The notes under the pieces are model-generated. The model saw nothing but the letters and a program-made list of their open reading frames with translations. It ran no database searches and had not been told where the DNA came from. DNA of 48,305 nucleotides from Actinomycetes bacterium. GTDB taxonomy: Bacteria; Actinomycetota; Acidimicrobiia; Acidimicrobiales; Microtrichaceae. The translations under genes were made by a program, and so were the position numbers. Positions within the stretch are counted from its first letter, which is position 1. Every line of letters starts with the position of its first letter. The stretch covers positions 1 through 48,305 of the forward strand of contig JAEWED010000215.1 in the NCBI GenBank assembly GCA_023389745.1, read 5' to 3'. Shown here one piece after another: positions 7,866-14,560 of this stretch.

Positions 7866-8990
7866 GTGCCCGCGTCCCACCGTTCGATCCGGCGCCCGCT
7901 GCTGCTGGTCCTCGCGCTCGTCTCGCTGCTCGCTCCGTTGTCCGCGACCGCTGGCGCCGGCGCGCAGGACGGTGGCGCAGCCGGCAGCGGTGACGCCGCG
8001 GCATCGCAGGTCCCGGTGACCTGGTCGGTGCGCCCGGCCGCGGCCGAGGATGGCAGCGCCCGCCCGAACTTCGTGCTCGAGGCCGAGCCGGGCCAGACCG
8101 TGACCGACGAGCTCGTGGTCACCAACGACGGCACGGTGCAGCTCGTCCTGGGCGTGTACGTCAGCGACGCCTTCAACACCGCCGAGGGCGAGACCGACCT
8201 GCTCGCCGGCGACGAGCCGCCACGCGACATCGGCGCCTGGACCACCACCGAGGTCCCTTCGGTGACGGTGCCCGCGGGTGGCCAGGTCACCGTCCCGTTC
8301 ACGATCGTCGTCCCCGAGGACGCGTCGGCGGGCGACCACGTCGGCGGCATCGTCACGTCGCTCACGGTCACCGAGGAGGACACCGACGGCAACCGCGTCC
8401 GGATCGAGCGTCGCCTCGGCAGCCGCATCTACCTGCGCGTCGGCGGTGAGCTGCGCCCGGAGCTCACCTTCACGGCGCTCTCGGCCGAGTACGAGCCGAG
8501 CCTGAACCCGTTCACGCCGGGGACGATGGAGCTCACCTACACCGTCGAGAACACGGGCAACGTGCGCTTGCGGGCCACCCGCGTCGCCCGGGTGGCCACC
8601 GGACTCGGGTTCGCCGAACGGGTCGACGAGGCGGCCGACATGTTGGAGCTGCTGCCCGACAACTCGTTCACGTTCACCCAGCGCGTGGACGGCGTCTGGC
8701 CGGGTTTCTCGACCACCTCGTCGGTCGAGCTCGATCCCTACGACCCGGCCGGCGAGCCGCTGCGACCCTCGGCCGCCCCTGCGATCGCTCGCACCTCGAC
8801 GACCCTGGTGCCGTGGTCGGCGATCGTGCTGCTCGCCGCAGTGCTCGTCGGCGTGGTGGTCGCGGCCCTGCTGCGTCGTCGTCGCCGGCGTCGTGATCGC
8901 CAGCAGCTGTCGTCGCAGATCGACGCGGCCGTCGCGAAGGCGGTTGGTCGGCACTCCGATCATGACGTACCGGCCGAACCGAGCCTTTGA
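7866..8990 (+). CDS. WxL-interacting-protein-like (DUF916-type) membrane protein
   Basis: A 374-residue protein with a signal peptide (LLLVLALVSLLAPLSATAGA). Two Ig-like beta domains follow. The first (VTWSVRPAA, EPGQTVTDELVVTNDG, VTVPAGGQVTVPFTIVVPED, AGDHVGGIVTSL) matches the general pattern of the peptidoglycan-binding DUF916 domain of WxL-interacting proteins. The second contains MELTYTVENTGNVRLRATRVA. A transmembrane helix (about 314-336) is followed by an Arg-rich cytoplasmic tail. GTG 7866 is chosen, but TTG 7851, overlapping the previous stop as TTGA, is also possible. It lies directly after the HtaA/WxL-like protein. In Firmicutes, WxL proteins and DUF916 proteins are co-encoded partners, so a wall-tethering role for heme capture is inferred. 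Confidence 0.7.
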   Translation: MPASHRSIRRPLLLVLALVSLLAPLSATAGAGAQDGGAAGSGDAAASQVPVTWSVRPAAAEDGSARPNFVLEAEPGQTVTDELVVTNDGTVQLVLGVYVSDAFNTAEGETDLLAGDEPPRDIGAWTTTEVPSVTVPAGGQVTVPFTIVVPEDASAGDHVGGIVTSLTVTEEDTDGNRVRIERRLGSRIYLRVGGELRPELTFTALSAEYEPSLNPFTPGTMELTYTVENTGNVRLRATRVARVATGLGFAERVDEAADMLELLPDNSFTFTQRVDGVWPGFSTTSSVELDPYDPAGEPLRPSAAPAIARTSTTLVPWSAIVLLAAVLVGVVVAALLRRRRRRRDRQQLSSQIDAAVAKAVGRHSDHDVPAEPSL

Positions 8991-8997
8991 GCACATG

Positions 8998-9032
8998 TTG
9001 CCTACAAGCGACTGTAAGGCTACCTTAACTCC
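8998..9032 (+). promoter_or_regulatory. Promoter and TAAGG-CTA-CCTTA operator before the HtaA lipoprotein
   Basis: TTGCCT (8998-9003), an exact 17-nt spacer and TACCTT (9021-9026) form a good sigma-70-type promoter. The inverted repeat TAAGGCTACCTTA (9015-9027) overlaps the -10 box and recalls DtxR/IdeR half-sites. Start of transcription would be near 9033, leaving a leader of about 90 nt. Confidence 0.6.
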
Positions 9033-9122
9033 CGCCATCGGCCCGCTCGTGCGTTGCGGCCCGGCTGTGCAACCGGCCGTCGTGGGAAGCGGCGGTCGGC
9101 CAACCAACAAGGAGATGACCTG

Positions 9123-10088
9123 ATGAAGCCATCGTCGACGACACGTCGCAGGGCCCTGGGCGTTGCCGCTGCGGCCGCTGCCGCTCTCGTGATCGGCGCC
9201 TGCGCGCCCGAGGCCCCGCCCTCCACGACGACACCGACGTCGTCCACGTCGACGACGTCGACGACGGTGGCGACGAACCCGGTCAAGGCCGTGAGCAACG
9301 CGACCCTGCAGTGGACCATCAGCCAGGAGGCCAACAACGCCGCCTTCGCGCCGGGTCAGTACAACTTCTGGAACGCCGGCACCACCCCGGCCACCAACGA
9401 CGCCACCTACCTCGCGACCAACGGCGACATCACCGTCCAGAAGAAGAACGCTGCGGGCACCTACGTCAACATCGGCTCCGAGTCCGCCGTCTCGTACGCG
9501 AACCGCGGCAAGAACGGCAACGGCTCGACGGTGACCGCGACGGGTGCCACGAAGCTCGACCAGCGGATCCTGCTCACCGGCGGCGAGGGCACGGTCAACA
9601 CCACGACCGGCGCGGCGACGATCGAGTGGGACGGTGCGTTCACCATCAACTTCTACGGCACCTTCGTGCCGTTCCAGATCATCGACCCGGTGCTCACCGT
9701 CGACGCCGCCGGCAACGGCAAGCTCAGCGCCAGCGCCACCGGCATCGCGAAGGACGCCGAGAACCCCGATGCGCCGGGCACCCCGATCCCCGCGACGGCG
9801 GTCACCCTGGCCGACATCCCGAACGTCTACGGCTCGGGAACCCGCACGACCGGCTTCACCAACGCCGCCACGTCGTACCTCGACACCGCGGTGACCGTGC
9901 CGGGTTCCGTGACGCCGCAGGCGGCGAAGACCGGGGCGAACCAGGCGTTCTGGGGCTCGTGGCCGCAGAGCTTCGTCGACTTCCAGGTCGTCACCGGTGC
10001 CAGCTCGTACTTCTACACGAGCGCCGGATCGGTCGATCACTTCAAGCCGCAGGCCCCCGTGTCCGTGGCGTACAACCTGGCTCCCTGA
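9123..10088 (+). CDS. HtaA-domain heme-binding lipoprotein
   Basis: A 321-residue lipoprotein. The signal ends in LVIGAC with the lipidated Cys27. TTRRRA in the n-region might be Tat-like. A Thr/Ser-rich tether follows, and the rest is one HtaA-type domain homologous to that of the 6301 protein: LQWTISQEANNAAF, W-D-G-x-F-x-x-NFYG, DPVLTVDAAGNGKL, FWGSWPQSFVDF, SYFYTSAGSVDHFKPQAPVSVAY. It probably captures heme at the membrane and passes it to HmuT, encoded 80 nt downstream. AAGGAG ends 8 nt before the ATG. Transcription starts at the regulated promoter upstream. A strong hairpin after the stop may lower expression of hmuTUV relative to this gene. Confidence 0.82.
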   Translation: MKPSSTTRRRALGVAAAAAAALVIGACAPEAPPSTTTPTSSTSTTSTTVATNPVKAVSNATLQWTISQEANNAAFAPGQYNFWNAGTTPATNDATYLATNGDITVQKKNAAGTYVNIGSESAVSYANRGKNGNGSTVTATGATKLDQRILLTGGEGTVNTTTGAATIEWDGAFTINFYGTFVPFQIIDPVLTVDAAGNGKLSASATGIAKDAENPDAPGTPIPATAVTLADIPNVYGSGTRTTGFTNAATSYLDTAVTVPGSVTPQAAKTGANQAFWGSWPQSFVDFQVVTGASSYFYTSAGSVDHFKPQAPVSVAYNLAP

Positions 10089-10101
10089 GCCACCCGTAGG
10101 A

Positions 10102-10137
10102 CCGGGTGGGTCGTCGGATCTCCGACGGCCCACCCGG
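10102..10137 (+). terminator. Intercistronic hairpin between the HtaA lipoprotein gene and hmuT
   Basis: A 16-bp stem (10102-10117 with 10122-10137, one G-U pair) closes on the 4-nt loop ATCT. It could act as a partial terminator or an mRNA stabiliser. Confidence 0.6.
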
Positions 10138-10167
10138 ACACGCCCCCCGACCGAGGACCGACCGCCG

Positions 10168-11304
10168 ATGACCAGACCAGTCCGCTCCGCCCGCCGTGCA
10201 CTGCTGTGCGCGGCGCTCGCCGTGTCGATCGCCGCCTGTGGCTCCGCCGGCACCGAGGACGCGGCCGGCGACAGGGACGGCAGCTCGGCACCGACGCCCG
10301 AGGGGGTCATCGGCGACGAGTACTGCACCCCCGCGACCGCGCAGTCCGAGGGCTGGGTCGAGCCACTCGAGGGCGGTGCCGACGCGGTGCTCCCGGTCAC
10401 GGTCACGGACTTCACCGGTGATCAGGTCGAGGTGACCGACACGTCGCGACTGCTCGCGCTCGACACCTACGGCACGCTCGCCACCACCGTGTACGCGCTC
10501 GGCCTCGGTGACCAGCTGGTGGGGCGCGACGTCTCCACCGGCATCCCGGAGCTCGCCGATCTGCCGGTCGTCACCCACAACGGGCACGAGCTGAGTGCAG
10601 AGGCGATCCTCGACCTGAACCCGAGCGTCGTGCTGACCGACTACAGCATCGGGCCGCTCGAGGTGCAGCTGCAGCTCAAGGACGCCGGCATCCCCGTGGT
10701 CACGCTCGACTCGACCCGGAACCGCGCCGTCATCGGCGAGCAGATCGAAGCGGTCGCCGAGGTGCTCGGTGTGCCCGAGCGGGGGACGCAGCTCGCCGAG
10801 CGGGTCGAGGCCGAGGTCGCAGAGGCCGAGGCGCAGGTCGCCTCGGTGCTGCCCGAGGACCCCGACGAGCGCGTCCGCATGGTGTTCCTCTACCTGCGTG
10901 GCACGGCGGGCGTCTACTACTGGTTCGGCGAGGGCTCGGGCGCCGATGACCTGATCGAGGCGCTCGGCGGCGTCGACGTCGCGAGCGAGGTCGGCCTCGA
11001 GGGCTCCCGTCCGATCAACGCCGAGGGGCTCGTGAAGTCCGAGCCGGAGCTGTACGTGATGATGAGCCACGGGCTCGACTCGGTGGGCGGCGTCGACGGC
11101 CTGCTCGAGGTCCCCGGCGTGGCCGACACGACCGCCGGCATCAACGGCTGCGTCGTCGACATGACCGACTTCGAGGTCCTGAGCTTCGGCCCGCAGTTCC
11201 CGCACACGCTGCGAGCGCTCGCCACGGCGATCTACGGCACCGACGGCTCGAGCGGCTCGGGCGGCTCGGGCGGCTCGGGCGGCGCCGAGCGAACCGCGCC
11301 GTGA
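10168..11304 (+). CDS. hmuT: Heme ABC transporter substrate-binding lipoprotein HmuT
   Basis: A 378-residue class III (BtuF/HmuT-like) binding protein. A lipoprotein signal ends in SIAAC with Cys24. The two-lobe domain shows VTDTSRLLALDTYGTLATTVYALGLGDQLVG, LPVVTHNGHELSAEAILDLNPSVVL, a helical backbone near residues 190-230 and the C-lobe VRMVFLYLRGTAGVYYWFGEGSGADDLIEALGG. Heme ligands in characterised HmuT are a His and a Tyr. The NGH His and the C-lobe Tyr residues are candidates. The last 20 residues are a Gly-Ser repeat tail (GSGGSGGSGG). The stop overlaps the hmuU start as GTGA, so the genes are translationally coupled. The HtaA neighbours support heme rather than siderophore or B12 as the substrate. 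Confidence 0.88.
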   Translation: MTRPVRSARRALLCAALAVSIAACGSAGTEDAAGDRDGSSAPTPEGVIGDEYCTPATAQSEGWVEPLEGGADAVLPVTVTDFTGDQVEVTDTSRLLALDTYGTLATTVYALGLGDQLVGRDVSTGIPELADLPVVTHNGHELSAEAILDLNPSVVLTDYSIGPLEVQLQLKDAGIPVVTLDSTRNRAVIGEQIEAVAEVLGVPERGTQLAERVEAEVAEAEAQVASVLPEDPDERVRMVFLYLRGTAGVYYWFGEGSGADDLIEALGGVDVASEVGLEGSRPINAEGLVKSEPELYVMMSHGLDSVGGVDGLLEVPGVADTTAGINGCVVDMTDFEVLSFGPQFPHTLRALATAIYGTDGSSGSGGSGGSGGAERTAP

Positions 11305-12485
11305 GCGCCCCGGTGATCGGCGGCGAACCGTCCGCCCCCGGTGCTGCGGCTGCAGAAACGTCGGCAGGGGCGTCGGCGGGGGGACCCTCGGCATCCGGAC
11401 CACGGGTGCTGCCCGAGGCGTTCCGGTCCAGCGCCACGCTGCCGCCGGTGCACACCCGCAAGGCGACCATCCTGATCATCGGGCTGGCCGTCGCCCTCGT
11501 CGTCATCGCGATCATCGCGGCGGGCAACGGGCAGCTGCACGTGCCGCCGGGCGAGGTGCTCGGATCGATCCTGCACCGACTCGGCATCGACGTGGGTCCG
11601 ATGCCGAGCCACCCCCGCGGCGAGGCCGCGCTGTGGAACGTCCGGTTCCCGCGTGTGGCGATGGCCATCGTCGTCGGCGCTGCGCTCGGCGGCGCCGGCG
11701 CGGTGCTCCAGGCGGTCTTCGGCAACCCGCTCGCCGAGCCGTCCGTCATCGGCGTGTCGAGCGGCGCGGCCGTCGGCGCCTGCCTGGTCATCGTCTTCGA
11801 GTGGGCCTTCATCGGGAGCTACACGATCCCGCTGGTCGCGTTCCTCACGGGCCTCGCGACGACGTTGCTGATCTACTCCCTGTCCAGATCGGGGGGCCGG
11901 ACCGAAGTCGTGACCTTGGTGCTGATGGGCATCGCGGTGAACGCGGTGACCGCGGCGATCATCGCCTACACCGTGTTCCTCGGCGACACCCAGGCCCGCG
12001 AGCAGATCGTGTTCTGGCAGCTCGGCAGCTTCAACGGCGCACGATGGGAGTCGGTGCGGGTCATCACCCCGCTGGTCGTCGTGGGCCTGATCGGCGTGAT
12101 GCTGCTGGCGAAGAAGCTCGACCTGCTCGCCCTCGGTGAGCGCGCCGCACGGCACGTCGGGGTGAACGTCGAGCGGCTCCGTCTGGTGGCGGTGGTGCTC
12201 GTCGCCCTGCTCGTCGCGTCGGGCGTCGCCTTCGCGGGGATCATCGCGTTCGTGGGTCTGATCGTGCCGCACGTCGTGCGCATGCTCATTGGTCCCGCGC
12301 ACCGCGCGCTGGTGCCGGCCAGCATCCTGGGTGGCGCGGTCGTGCTCGTGCTCGCCGACCTCGTGGCCCGCAACGCCGTCGACTACGCGGACCTGCCCAT
12401 CGGCATGCTCACCGCACTCGTCGGCGGCCCGTTCTTCTTCTGGCTGCTGCGCCGCGAGCGCGCGAACTCCGGCGGCTGGGGATGA
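11301..12485 (+). CDS. hmuU: Heme ABC transporter permease HmuU (FecCD family)
   Basis: A 394-residue integral membrane permease. After a 50-residue Ala/Gly/Ser-rich cytoplasmic extension, about ten hydrophobic segments follow. Family motifs include VRFPRVAMAIVVGAALGGAGAVLQAVFGNPLAEPSVIGVSSGAAVGA, which is the hallmark of FecCD permeases, and the coupling region VAFAGIIAFVGLIVPHVVRML near residues 310-330, which contacts the ATPase. It starts with GTG overlapping the hmuT stop and ends overlapping the hmuV ATG (ATGA). It forms the transmembrane channel that carries heme delivered by HmuT. Confidence 0.9.
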   Translation: MSAPVIGGEPSAPGAAAAETSAGASAGGPSASGPRVLPEAFRSSATLPPVHTRKATILIIGLAVALVVIAIIAAGNGQLHVPPGEVLGSILHRLGIDVGPMPSHPRGEAALWNVRFPRVAMAIVVGAALGGAGAVLQAVFGNPLAEPSVIGVSSGAAVGACLVIVFEWAFIGSYTIPLVAFLTGLATTLLIYSLSRSGGRTEVVTLVLMGIAVNAVTAAIIAYTVFLGDTQAREQIVFWQLGSFNGARWESVRVITPLVVVGLIGVMLLAKKLDLLALGERAARHVGVNVERLRLVAVVLVALLVASGVAFAGIIAFVGLIVPHVVRMLIGPAHRALVPASILGGAVVLVLADLVARNAVDYADLPIGMLTALVGGPFFFWLLRRERANSGGWG

Positions 12486-13321
12486 GCCTGGCAGGCCTGG
12501 TCCGGCGCCCGGTCCGGCTCCCCGAGCGCGCCGCTCCCGGCTCGGTGGTCATGTCGGCGCAGGACGTCGCGCTGTCGTTCGGCCCGGTCGGCGTGCTCGA
12601 CGGCGTCGACGTCGAGGTGCGCGCCGGTGAGGTCCTCGCGCTGGTCGGGCCCAACGGCGCCGGCAAGTCGACCCTGCTGGCGGTGCTCGCGGGCGACCTG
12701 GAGCCGACCCGCGGCACGGTCCACATCGACGGGGCACCGTTGTCGGAGTGGAGCACCGTCGAGCTCGCCATGCGCCGTGCGGTGCTGCTGCAGCAGGTGG
12801 GCCTGTCGTTCCCGTTCAACGTCGTGCAGGCCGTCCGCATGGGGCGGGCGCCGTGGGCCGGGCTCGACGCCGAGGAGCTCGACGACGAGATCGTCTACGA
12901 CGCGATGGTCGACACCGACGTCCTGCAGTTCGCGGACCGCGTGTTCATGTCGCTCTCCGGTGGCGAACGAGCCCGAGCGGCGCTGGCCCGGGTGCTCGCG
13001 CAGCAGGCACCGGTGCTGCTGCTCGACGAGCCCACCGCGGCCCTCGACATCCGCCACCAGGAGCAGGTGCTCGACCTGGCGCGCCGCCAGGCCGAACGAG
13101 GCGACGCCGTGGTGGTGGTGCTGCACGACCTCGGCCTGGCGGCGGCCCACGCCGACCGGGTCGTCGTGCTCTCCCGCGGTGGCGTCGCCGCCCAGGGGCC
13201 ACCCGAGGTCGTGATGACCGAGGAGCTGCTCGGCGACGTCTACGAGTGCGAGGTCGACATCGTCACCAACCCGCGCTCGGGCGAGCTGATCATCGTGCCG
13301 CGCCGCAACGTTCGCCGCTGA
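12482..13321 (+). CDS. hmuV: Heme ABC transporter ATP-binding protein HmuV
   Basis: A 279-residue ABC ATPase of the FepC/HmuV type that powers heme import with HmuU. It has Walker A GPNGAGKST (about 56-64), the Q-loop LLQQ, signature LSGGE (about 158), Walker B VLLLDEPTAALD (about 178) and the switch His in VVLHDLG. The N-terminus carries about 20 extra Arg/Pro-rich residues. ATG 12482 overlaps the hmuU stop, which makes the hmuTUV unit translationally coupled. The aptamer of a manganese riboswitch begins only about 20-30 nt after its stop, so hmuV transcripts probably run into the riboswitch region. Confidence 0.9.
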   Translation: MSLAGLVRRPVRLPERAAPGSVVMSAQDVALSFGPVGVLDGVDVEVRAGEVLALVGPNGAGKSTLLAVLAGDLEPTRGTVHIDGAPLSEWSTVELAMRRAVLLQQVGLSFPFNVVQAVRMGRAPWAGLDAEELDDEIVYDAMVDTDVLQFADRVFMSLSGGERARAALARVLAQQAPVLLLDEPTAALDIRHQEQVLDLARRQAERGDAVVVVLHDLGLAAAHADRVVVLSRGGVAAQGPPEVVMTEELLGDVYECEVDIVTNPRSGELIIVPRRNVRR

Positions 13322-13339
13322 GCGAGCGCCGACCCTAGA

Positions 13340-13466
13340 GTGTCGCCCTGAAGGGGAGTAGCCCCCAACGGACGTTCGACACACTGGTGCCACCACCCGG
13401 ACGTTCGACCTGCAGCTGCAGGTGGGCGAGACCTTCGACCGACGGACGATCGTCCGGGTCGAAGGC
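13340..13466 (+). ncRNA. yybP-ykoY manganese riboswitch with alternative hairpin
   Basis: The conserved aptamer elements appear in order: GAAGGGGAGTAGC (13350-13362), GTTCGACACACTGG, CCCGGACGTTCGACCTGC, a perfect hairpin ACCTGCAGCTGCAGGT (13408-13423) and GGCGAGACCTTC (13425-13436). This family binds Mn2+ and controls Mn exporters, matching the UPF0016 gene 46 nt downstream. CCTTCGACC (13432-13440), the 3' end of the aptamer, pairs perfectly with GGTCGAAGG (13457-13465), and the palindrome GGACGATCGTCC (13444-13455) lies inside. The resulting long hairpin would compete with the closing aptamer stem. It may act as terminator or sequestor when Mn is low. The exact switch mechanism is inferred. 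Confidence 0.9.
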
Positions 13467-13511
13467 CGCGTGCCCTGATCCCGGACCCTGACACTGAACG
13501 GGATCCCACAC

Positions 13512-14087
13512 ATGAACTCACTGCTCGCCGCCATGGGCATCGTCTTCCTCGCCGAGCTCGGCGACAAGACCCAGCTCGTCGCGCTCGGCTTCGGTGCCCG
13601 CCACCGACTCGCACCCGTGTTGGCCGGGGTCGCGCTCGCGTACATGGCGACCAACCTGGTGTCGGTGCTGATCGGCGGCCTGATCGGCGAGGCGCTGCCG
13701 ACCCGTGCGGTCGGCATCGGCGGCGGTGTGCTCTTCCTCGCGTTCGCGGCGTGGGGACTGCGCCCCGGCCAGGACGACGACGATGATGACGACGACGACG
13801 AGGTCGCCGCGGCTCCCGCAGGCGGCCGGGTGGTGCTCACCGTCGCCTCGGCCATGTTCGTCGCCGAGTTCGGCGACAAGACGATGCTGGCGACCGCGAC
13901 CCTCGCCGCGCAGGGCTCACCGGTGCTCGTGTGGATCGGCGCGACGATCGGGATCATCGCGTCGGGGGTGATCGGCGTGCTCGTCGGCCGGGCGATCGGC
14001 GCACGCATCCCCGACCGCGCCACCCGGATCGGGTCGTCGGTGCTCTTCGGCATCTTCGGCGTGGTCATGATCGTGACCGCGAGCTGA
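13512..14087 (+). CDS. UPF0016/GDT1 family manganese exporter
   Basis: A 191-residue membrane protein of the Gdt1/TMEM165/UPF0016 family, which exports Mn2+ (or Ca2+) across the membrane. The two inverted halves each carry the hallmark motif: E15-LGDKTQ and E119-FGDKTM, whose acidic residues bind the cation. Six hydrophobic segments are visible. The central loop holds nine consecutive Asp residues and a Glu (GQ-D9-E-V), an unusually acidic linker that may concentrate cations. Translation starts 46 nt after the manganese riboswitch, which predicts induction by excess Mn. It stands alone, separated from hmuTUV by the riboswitch. Confidence 0.92.
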   Translation: MNSLLAAMGIVFLAELGDKTQLVALGFGARHRLAPVLAGVALAYMATNLVSVLIGGLIGEALPTRAVGIGGGVLFLAFAAWGLRPGQDDDDDDDDDEVAAAPAGGRVVLTVASAMFVAEFGDKTMLATATLAAQGSPVLVWIGATIGIIASGVIGVLVGRAIGARIPDRATRIGSSVLFGIFGVVMIVTAS

Positions 14088-14159
14088 TCGCGAGTCGATC
14101 GCGGGTCGATCGTCACCCGGCCGACCGCCCGTCGGTGGCGGGTCGACCATGATGTCCCG

Positions 14160-14531
14160 ATGCAACTCATCGACATCGGGGTGGTCGTGGTCGTCGGGTA
14201 CTTCCTGGTCACCGGGACGCTCTTCCTGGTCCGTCCCGAGGCGGTCGCGATGTACGACCTGGGTCCGCTCGGCCCGGCGGGTCGCACCGAGGTCCGCTGC
14301 TATTACGGCGCACTCGCGCTGGGGCTCGCGGGGTTCGTCGGCTACCTCGGCCTGAACGACCTCGGTCGCGAGGCGCTGGTCGGCGTGCTGATGATCGCCG
14401 CTGCGATCCTCGTGGTGCGGGTGCTCGGCGCCACCGTCGACGGCGGGTGGTCGGAGCGCTACACCCGCACGGCGGTGCCGGTCGAGATCGGCTTCGTGGT
14501 GGCGCTCGCCGCCGTGTTGATCCTGGGCTGA
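14160..14531 (+). CDS. Small four-helix membrane protein (DUF4345-like)
   Basis: A 123-residue protein with four predicted transmembrane helices (DIGVVVVVGYFLVTGTLFLV, ALALGLAGFVGYLGLN, ALVGVLMIAAAILVVRVLG, VEIGFVVALAAVLILG) and the soluble turn GRTEVRCYYGALALGLAG. The G-x-x-E-x-R-xx-YG-x-x-x-x-x-G pattern is typical of DUF4345-type proteins of unknown function. No ribosome site is visible. CATGAT lies 6 nt before the ATG, so the gene may be leaderless. It is convergent with the polyphosphate kinase gene, and their stop codons both sit in one shared hairpin. Confidence 0.65.
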   Translation: MQLIDIGVVVVVGYFLVTGTLFLVRPEAVAMYDLGPLGPAGRTEVRCYYGALALGLAGFVGYLGLNDLGREALVGVLMIAAAILVVRVLGATVDGGWSERYTRTAVPVEIGFVVALAAVLILG

Positions 14532-14560
14532 GCGCCGGTCGGTACGGCCGAGGCGCTCAG
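14528..14560. terminator. Bidirectional hairpin containing both stop codons
   Basis: CTGAGCGCC (14528-14536) pairs perfectly with GGCGCTCAG (14552-14560). The TGA of the plus gene (14529-14531) and that of the minus gene (14557-14559) lie in opposite arms. Confidence 0.65.

Noticed and set aside
7746..10415. Long minus-strand open frame of 889 codons across the HtaA genes
   Set aside because: Antisense to four well-supported genes. The translation is Arg/Gly/Val-rich low complexity, as expected from GC-rich shadow frames, and shows no domain.
14088..14159. Direct repeat of GTCGATCGCG as an operator or origin-type iteron
   Set aside because: Only two clear copies in GC-rich text and no replication gene nearby.
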